IMG/VR virus record: IMGVR_UViG_3300027824_000011
Span: 1 to 33,830 of that record
DNA: 33,830 bases
Origin: a virus
Reading direction: 5' to 3' (one strand)
A program made the translations under genes and the position numbers. The notes below the pieces were generated by a model, which worked only from the letters and a program-made list of their open reading frames with translations, searched no databases and had not been told where the DNA came from. Each line of letters starts with the position of its first letter. Positions within the stretch are counted from its first letter, which is position 1. Positions 28,671-33,830 of the stretch are shown one piece after another.

Positions 28671-31306
28671 TGGCGCGACGACTCTCTCAGATTGCAGCCC
28701 GGTTCAAGAGAATACGCGGGTTAGACCCTGCGGACAAGGCTGTGTTCGTCCACATCGGCGAGCTAGTGGACTCCCTTATCAATAACCGCGCTCCAACCAA
28801 CCCGGGAGCCGACAACCAGTACGGCCAGCCTTTGATCGACCCAAACTTGCCGCCTCCGAAGAACCTAGTAGCCAAGGTCGCCGTCCGCGCAGCCCAGGTT
28901 ACCTGGGACCCGGTGAACTCCAGCTACCTCAACAACTATCGGGCCACCTACACGAACCTAAGCTCTGGCATCTCGACCACTCTGGTAGTCTATACGAACC
29001 AGTTCGTCATCTCGGATGCCACTGGTCCCTACCGAGTAGACGTGGTGAGCGTGGGTCGCGGCAACGTGGTTTCCCCGACGGTGACTCTCGACTTCATCAT
29101 CCCGGACGATGTGATCGTGTACGCAGGCGCAAAGAACGGTTCCACGACCGCAGCGAACGCCGTGTCCCAGACGGTCCAGTGCCCAGCCAACGAACAGATC
29201 TTCGGGTGGGTGTCCTTTGTCCTCGATAGCTTTTGGGACTCGGCTGGGCCGGTGACGACGAACATCCAGATCTCCGTTGGCCCCACCCTGGCCGCTTCCG
29301 TTCCCCTCACCACCATCTCAGTAGCCCCGGAAGAGGCCAGCGTCACGAACCTGCCCAACAGCGGCGGCGATGCAGCTATCCGACCCGGTAGCGCTCCAGC
29401 GCGCACGGCCATGTACGAGACAGCCATGTGTGCTGGGGTGGGGCCGTTCACCATTGGGGCCAGCGGCTCGGGTGGTCTAATCATGCCAGACCAACCGAAT
29501 AGGTTCTGGGCCAAGGTGACGAACCGCGATCCAGAGGCCGACGTAATCGGCCTTGCCATCAACCTATTTGTCATCACAGGCGGCCTCGGGGTCTTCACCC
29601 CAGGCTTCAACAGCCAGATCTTCAGCGTCAACCTTGGGGACATTACTTGGTTCCAAAAGCAGGAAGCTGCCGCGTTCACCCTAGGCATCGAGACTGGTTC
29701 CTTCACCGTATCCTGGTGGGAGAAGGATGCTACTACAAACCCATTCGTTGATTGGTTTGCAGATAATAATAATCTAGGTAGCCCAGATGGCAGCAATATT
29801 ACTGTCGAGACCGTGGGAGGTAACGCTGAGATTGTACTTCAAGACAGCGGGTACAACCAGCTTGTGTCTCATGCTAACGGAATCACCTGTCAGGATGCCG
29901 GGCGCTGGACGATGCTTACGGTCGTGTACAATGGCTCTTCCTTTGCGTGGTACCGCAACGCCATCGCAGAGCTAAGCGCAACAACGGCCGTCGGCTCCTT
30001 TTCGGGGTTTACCCCGCCTACTTTTGGAGAAGTCACCGTCCAAGGATCGTCCACCCTATTTAACTTTGCCCTATGGAACGTGGGTCTGTCAGCCTCGGAG
30101 ATCTCGGCGATCTTCAATGCCGGCGCAGCGGCCAACCTGGGAACTACGATCGGCGCATACACCCATGGTGCAAACCTGAAGCACTGGTGGCGTACAGCAG
30201 CCGACGTATCCGCCATAACACAGTATGGCGCCGACTCCGGCAATGCTACCCCACTTCTCAACATCAGCGACAACCAGTTGGGCGTCACCGCCGGATGCCT
30301 TGTGTCAGACGTGCCTACCGTTCTGCCTAGCCCAGTAGGCTATGTGGAAAGCCTGCACTCAGTCTTCACTGGGAACTCCAGCGATGCGACAACCAACTCT
30401 GTCCTTACCCCGGCAGGGACATGGAGTCCCACGTACCCTTCAATCTCTACAGCCAGCGGCGTTAGCCAACAGGCCGGACCTCACTTCACCAACAGCTACC
30501 CTGGCGTCGAAGTCAACATCGGTCAGCCGTTCACTATCGCCTGGTGGCTCACCCCGCTTAGCCCCCAGAACAAAGCCAACGCGGTCATCATGGATACCCT
30601 CAACTGCACCCAGTTCTGCAACAACTTCAACTTCAACCAGCCGGTAGGGGACGCCTTTATTGCAGCTATCCGCGTCTATCTGGACAACTCCAACACAGAC
30701 CTCAACCACTCGAACCTACTTGTTGAACTTTGGGACACGACGGGCACCCTCTTCAAGCAATACCAGTGGAACGCCCTATTTGCTTCCTACATTAACTCCT
30801 GGACGCTCATGGCTATCACCTGGGACGGCACAACCCTAGAGTTGAGCATGAACGGCACGAACATCGCCGCCTCGTCGAAAAACACCGACAACGCCGGCAG
30901 CATTCAGACAAGCGACGACATGTTGTACGTTTTCATGAATGGCTCTGGCGATCCCCGCGTCACTGTTGGTGACTTGCCTGTGTCCTTTGCGGACAACCGA
31001 GGTTTCGCCTCGTACCTGTACTCCATTGGCATCTGGGGCGTTGTACTAAGTAACGCCGAGCTGGGCGTTCTCAACTCAGGTGGCGGCACCATCGACTATC
31101 GGCACGATATAGCCGGATTCTCCGAGTCGGCGAACCTACTGCACTGGTGGCGCATAACGCTACCGAACGCTGGTGGGAGCGAGTTTATCGTTCCAGGCAA
31201 CGACTCAGCGCCGAGCCTGGTGAATGGGCCAGTCTCCACGATCTCTCTAAACTCGTACAACTCGGCAGGCTTCTCGGCCGGGGATTTGATCGCAAGTCAC
31301 CCGTAA
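28670..31306 (+). CDS. Tail fibre with FN3-like and two LamG-like lectin domains
   Basis: An 878-residue protein. A basic helical N-terminus (MARRLSQIAARFKRIRGLDP) is followed by an FN3-like domain at about 62-145 (AAQVTWDPVNSSYLNNYRAT), a beta-rich middle, then two concanavalin/LamG-like domains. The first is about 335-500 (GSFTVSWWEK ... WTMLTVVYNGSSFAWYRN ... FALWNVGLSASEISAIFN). The second is about 615-830 (FTIAWWLTPLS ... WTLMAITWDGTTLELSMNGT ... IGIWGVVLSNAELGVLN). Both are followed by a LKHWWR / LLHWWR motif. Such domains bind carbohydrate, so host-surface glycan recognition is likely. It is the last gene before promoter copy 4. Confidence 0.75.
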   Translation: MARRLSQIAARFKRIRGLDPADKAVFVHIGELVDSLINNRAPTNPGADNQYGQPLIDPNLPPPKNLVAKVAVRAAQVTWDPVNSSYLNNYRATYTNLSSGISTTLVVYTNQFVISDATGPYRVDVVSVGRGNVVSPTVTLDFIIPDDVIVYAGAKNGSTTAANAVSQTVQCPANEQIFGWVSFVLDSFWDSAGPVTTNIQISVGPTLAASVPLTTISVAPEEASVTNLPNSGGDAAIRPGSAPARTAMYETAMCAGVGPFTIGASGSGGLIMPDQPNRFWAKVTNRDPEADVIGLAINLFVITGGLGVFTPGFNSQIFSVNLGDITWFQKQEAAAFTLGIETGSFTVSWWEKDATTNPFVDWFADNNNLGSPDGSNITVETVGGNAEIVLQDSGYNQLVSHANGITCQDAGRWTMLTVVYNGSSFAWYRNAIAELSATTAVGSFSGFTPPTFGEVTVQGSSTLFNFALWNVGLSASEISAIFNAGAAANLGTTIGAYTHGANLKHWWRTAADVSAITQYGADSGNATPLLNISDNQLGVTAGCLVSDVPTVLPSPVGYVESLHSVFTGNSSDATTNSVLTPAGTWSPTYPSISTASGVSQQAGPHFTNSYPGVEVNIGQPFTIAWWLTPLSPQNKANAVIMDTLNCTQFCNNFNFNQPVGDAFIAAIRVYLDNSNTDLNHSNLLVELWDTTGTLFKQYQWNALFASYINSWTLMAITWDGTTLELSMNGTNIAASSKNTDNAGSIQTSDDMLYVFMNGSGDPRVTVGDLPVSFADNRGFASYLYSIGIWGVVLSNAELGVLNSGGGTIDYRHDIAGFSESANLLHWWRITLPNAGGSEFIVPGNDSAPSLVNGPVSTISLNSYNSAGFSAGDLIASHP

Positions 31307-31340
31307 AAGTCAGCCTAAGCCCATGGCTTTGTTCAAATAA

Positions 31341-31362
31341 AAGTCCTATAATTTGGTAGGAG
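31341..31362 (+). promoter_or_regulatory. Late promoter motif, copy 4
   Basis: Identical to copies 1 and 2 over 22 bp. It lies in the 66-nt gap after the fibre gene, preceded by a small hairpin (AAGCC 31317-31321 / GGCTT 31325-31329, loop CAT). Its AGGAG is 10 nt before ATG 31373 and appears to be the ribosome site for that gene, as in copy 2. No -35 element is seen 17 bp upstream of TATAAT. Confidence 0.65.
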
Positions 31363-31372
31363 TCTGCGCAGG

Positions 31373-32710
31373 ATGCCCAACTTTTTTTCATCACTGTTCA
31401 ACCCGCTAACTTTTAGCGAGCAGCAAGCGCAGCAGCGCGCCCAGGCTATTGGTGGCCAGGAAGTCTTCCAGGCTGCTCAGGCTTCACAAGCGGCTCAACA
31501 GTACCAAGATACCGTAAGCAGTGCCACCGCTGGGGAGATGTCCGCCCTAGGCGGCCTCGGTACGGCGGGTACGTACGACATCCCAGGCCAAACTCCATCG
31601 GCCGCTCCAACTGCCGCCTCCATTACCACGGCCCTAAACAATGCAGTCACGAAGGGCCAGCTAAGCCCGACGGTTGTCCAGCAGTACCTTACCGCCCTCA
31701 AGTCCGGGGCTGACCCTAACGAAGTCCAAGCGGCACTTCAAACGCAAATCCCTGGCATCCTCAATCCCACCGGATACGCAGCCGCGCTCGCCAACGACCC
31801 AACCTACCGCATCGAGTCCGCCCTCACCGCGCAGGCCCAGCAGGGCCTCTCGCACGAAGGCCCTATGTGGAACGAGATGCAGCAGTCTATCATGGGGCCA
31901 ATCTATGAAGGCGCGGCGGGGGAGTTCAGCCAGTCGGTCAACGCCATCAACCAGCTAGCTGCCCAGGGCGGCACCGCCCGTAACACGGCTATCAAAGAAG
32001 CGGACACCATGCAGGCCATGGAAGCTGCCAACCGTGACCGTAGCCAGCAGCTCTGGCAGGCAAACCTGGAACTCGATCAGTACATGAACAACTTCGCTGA
32101 GCAGCAGGTCAACGCCAATGAAGCGTTCGTTCAGAACCTCCCGTACGGGCAGGCGTACATGAACAACGCAAACAAGCTGGCTACACTCATCGCCAGCAAC
32201 GTAGTCCCCAGCTCGACCAAGGCGCTTCAGGCGGCTGCCAGCCTCAACACTCCTGGTCCATACAACGCGGCAACCGGCTCCAGCGCTCCAGCCGCTACGG
32301 CAACCGGCCAGGGTAATGCGCTAGGTTCCCTCACGCTTGGCGGCATTGCAGTCCTCGGTTCCACCCTCCTTGGAGGAGGCGGCGGGGCTGACTCAACTAC
32401 CAACACCGCTGGTTCGGCCGTGAACGGCGCGACCACCAACACGGGCGGCACAGGCGGCATCAACCCAAACCTACTCGGCCTCGGTAAGGGCCTCTGGAAC
32501 ACGGCAGGCACCATTGCCAGCAAGGGTGCTTCACTCATGGGCCTTAGTGGTTCGACACCTGACCCGTCTGGTATTGGCCAAGCAAGTGCAGGTAGCAGTG
32601 GAACCGCAGCCATAACCGGTGGCGGCGGTGGCTCATCTTGGGACCCATTCGCTGGGGCTAGCCCATCAGAAGTTCAAGACTCTGGTTATGGTGACGGAGG
32701 CGGGGGTTAA
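31373..32710 (+). CDS. Putative internal virion (ejection-type) protein
   Basis: A 445-residue protein. An N-terminal Gln/Ala-rich helical part (FSEQQAQQRAQAIGGQEVFQ) and a long helical core (about 120-280: IESALTAQAQQGLSHEGPMW; NRDRSQQLWQANLELDQYMN) are followed by a hydrophobic Gly/Leu stretch (LGSLTLGGIAVLGSTLLGGG, about 315-334) and a Gly/Ser/Thr-rich tail. Long amphipathic helices with one hydrophobic patch, encoded after the fibres, fit the internal core or ejected proteins of podoviruses (T7 gp14-16, P22 gp7/16/20 roles). First gene behind promoter copy 4. The specific homologue is not identified. Confidence 0.65.
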   Translation: MPNFFSSLFNPLTFSEQQAQQRAQAIGGQEVFQAAQASQAAQQYQDTVSSATAGEMSALGGLGTAGTYDIPGQTPSAAPTAASITTALNNAVTKGQLSPTVVQQYLTALKSGADPNEVQAALQTQIPGILNPTGYAAALANDPTYRIESALTAQAQQGLSHEGPMWNEMQQSIMGPIYEGAAGEFSQSVNAINQLAAQGGTARNTAIKEADTMQAMEAANRDRSQQLWQANLELDQYMNNFAEQQVNANEAFVQNLPYGQAYMNNANKLATLIASNVVPSSTKALQAAASLNTPGPYNAATGSSAPAATATGQGNALGSLTLGGIAVLGSTLLGGGGGADSTTNTAGSAVNGATTNTGGTGGINPNLLGLGKGLWNTAGTIASKGASLMGLSGSTPDPSGIGQASAGSSGTAAITGGGGGSSWDPFAGASPSEVQDSGYGDGGGG

Positions 32711-32712
32711 CA

Positions 32713-33830
32713 ATGGCTGACCAACAAGTACCACCACAGCCGCAGCAGCCCTTCCAGCTACAGGACTACTCGAAGCCACCCCCGCGACAGTTCGTCGATG
32801 AGGGCAACCCCGAGCAACCGGTTCCGTACAACGTACCGACACCGGACGCGGCGCCTCAGTTCCCTGGAGCGGAGGCAGCCGGCTCAGACCAGAGCCCAGG
32901 CGGGGCTCCTAGTCCGATGCGCCGTGGCTTGGCCCTCGGCCTAGGCGGCATCGGCGCGCAGATGTTCGGGCATGCCCTGTCGCAGATGTCTCACGACTCG
33001 GCCGCCGAAGGCGCCGTGACGCAGGCGTACAAGGAAGAAGTGGCGCCGATGATTAAGCGCCGCTGGGAGCAGCAAGACGCTGAGGCGTTCCACGCCCTCG
33101 TCGTGACTCCGTACGCAACTCAGCTCACCAAGTCCTTCCAGACGTTCCAGCACCGCGCTGCACAGCTCGATCAGGGCATCCTAGAGCAGCCGGATGGCGG
33201 CATCGTGCAGATCGACCCGCAGAGCCAGCAAGCGCTGAAGATCCGCGAGGGATTCGTCTACCAGTTCATGCAGACGCAACAGGCCCTTGACTCACAGCTC
33301 ATCCGGTCGTCCACCTCGCCGAAGTGGTCGGGCAACAGCATCATCACCGACGCAGCAAACCAGCTAATCAAGCACCGCACCGACTTCGCTAAGCAGTTTA
33401 CCCAAGCACACATGGACACCATTGATAACGAGTCCAAGATGGCGCGGGCTGCCAGCGATCGAATGGAAGCAGCGCAGCGTCAGGCTGAAGCAATGAAGCT
33501 GCAAATTGGCATGGGCTCGGCGGCGCAAGAAGCCAAGGAGTTCAACGCTCCAGAGAACATTGAACTTCGCCAGCAACAACGTGAGCAGCAAGTCACAAAG
33601 GGTGGCCTCGAAAACCAGGAGATCCAGGAAAGAATCACGAAGTCGCAGTGGGAGCGCGGTGCGCAGCTATTCCACAACATCCCGGCCGATCAGATGTTTG
33701 GCTATCTTACGACCACAGATCAAGGGCGCAAGCTACTTGACCCGGTGGCCAATGAGCTGGCCTTCAGTGCATTCCAGGCCGACGCAAAGAACCACCCCGA
33801 GTGGGCTAAGCAGTACGGTTCGCCTACCGA
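32713..33830 (+). CDS. Putative internal virion protein (3' partial)
   Basis: The frame starts at ATG 32713, 2 nt after the previous stop, and is open to the window edge (372 complete codons visible). The start MADQQVPPQPQQPFQLQDYS is Pro/Gln-rich. A short hydrophobic Gly-rich segment (RGLALGLGGIGAQMFGHALS, about 76-95) is followed by long charged Gln/Ala-rich helices (AARDRMEA-type heptads, EFNAPENIELRQQQREQQ). It resembles the preceding product in plan and is likely another core or ejected protein. The C-terminal part, where a transglycosylase or other enzyme domain might lie, is outside the window. Confidence 0.62.
   Translation, partial: MADQQVPPQPQQPFQLQDYSKPPPRQFVDEGNPEQPVPYNVPTPDAAPQFPGAEAAGSDQSPGGAPSPMRRGLALGLGGIGAQMFGHALSQMSHDSAAEGAVTQAYKEEVAPMIKRRWEQQDAEAFHALVVTPYATQLTKSFQTFQHRAAQLDQGILEQPDGGIVQIDPQSQQALKIREGFVYQFMQTQQALDSQLIRSSTSPKWSGNSIITDAANQLIKHRTDFAKQFTQAHMDTIDNESKMARAASDRMEAAQRQAEAMKLQIGMGSAAQEAKEFNAPENIELRQQQREQQVTKGGLENQEIQERITKSQWERGAQLFHNIPADQMFGYLTTTDQGRKLLDPVANELAFSAFQADAKNHPEWAKQYGSPT

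Noticed and set aside
29029-29796. Long minus-strand frame (255 aa) opposite the LamG fibre
   Set aside because: Antisense shadow of a coding region with clear domains; no start signal.
1-33830. CRISPR arrays, insertion sequences, integrase or attachment sites
   Set aside because: No regularly spaced direct repeats, transposase or integrase motifs, or terminal inverted repeats were seen on reading.

Overview
The window is a stretch of the late, virion-structure region of a tailed double-stranded DNA phage with a probable short-tailed (podovirus) architecture. All supported genes lie on the + strand and are packed end to end. I see no rRNA, tRNA, transposase, integrase or CRISPR array. The order portal, scaffold, major capsid protein, head-to-tail adaptor, tail nozzle, tail fibres, internal (ejection-type) virion proteins follows the T7-like and P22-like plan, and no tape-measure or sheath gene is present. 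Terminase, replication and RNA polymerase genes must lie outside the window. The DNA is GC-rich; the host cannot be named from this sequence. Layout: 1-1806 holds the 3' end of a repeat-built tail fibre with a C1q/TNF-like tip, and a small partner gene. 1839-8652 is a transcription unit with three small genes, the portal, three Gly-rich unknown proteins, a receiver-like (cREC-type) protein and a GH108 endolysin. 8653-15647 starts with an 840-aa low-complexity protein and a Gly/Pro-repeat protein, followed by a run of very small genes and a lower-GC methyltransferase cassette. 15761-31306 holds a leader RNA, scaffold, major capsid protein, at least six small beta-rich proteins in two paralogous families (likely capsid decoration), connector and nozzle genes, and three FN3-type tail proteins, the last with two LamG-like domains. 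31341-33830 begins the internal virion protein genes and runs off the window. Regulation: a 22-bp motif (AAGTC, C or A, then TATAATTTGGTAGGAG) occurs four times, each time at a unit boundary. It is probably a late promoter, plausibly for a phage-encoded single-subunit RNA polymerase. Inside units, at least sixteen gene junctions use the overlapping stop/start TAATG and one uses TAGTG, indicating translational coupling. Strong hairpins sit after the scaffold, major capsid and decoration genes and inside one decoration gene, and could set transcript stoichiometry. Most striking: a 60-aa protein (12865-13047) repeats the first 15 residues of the major capsid protein, four SYTTGGE-type proteins form a tandem array, and three upstream ORFs overlap their downstream neighbours, all in the same relative frame. 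Product names rest on visible motifs and gene order, without database searches.
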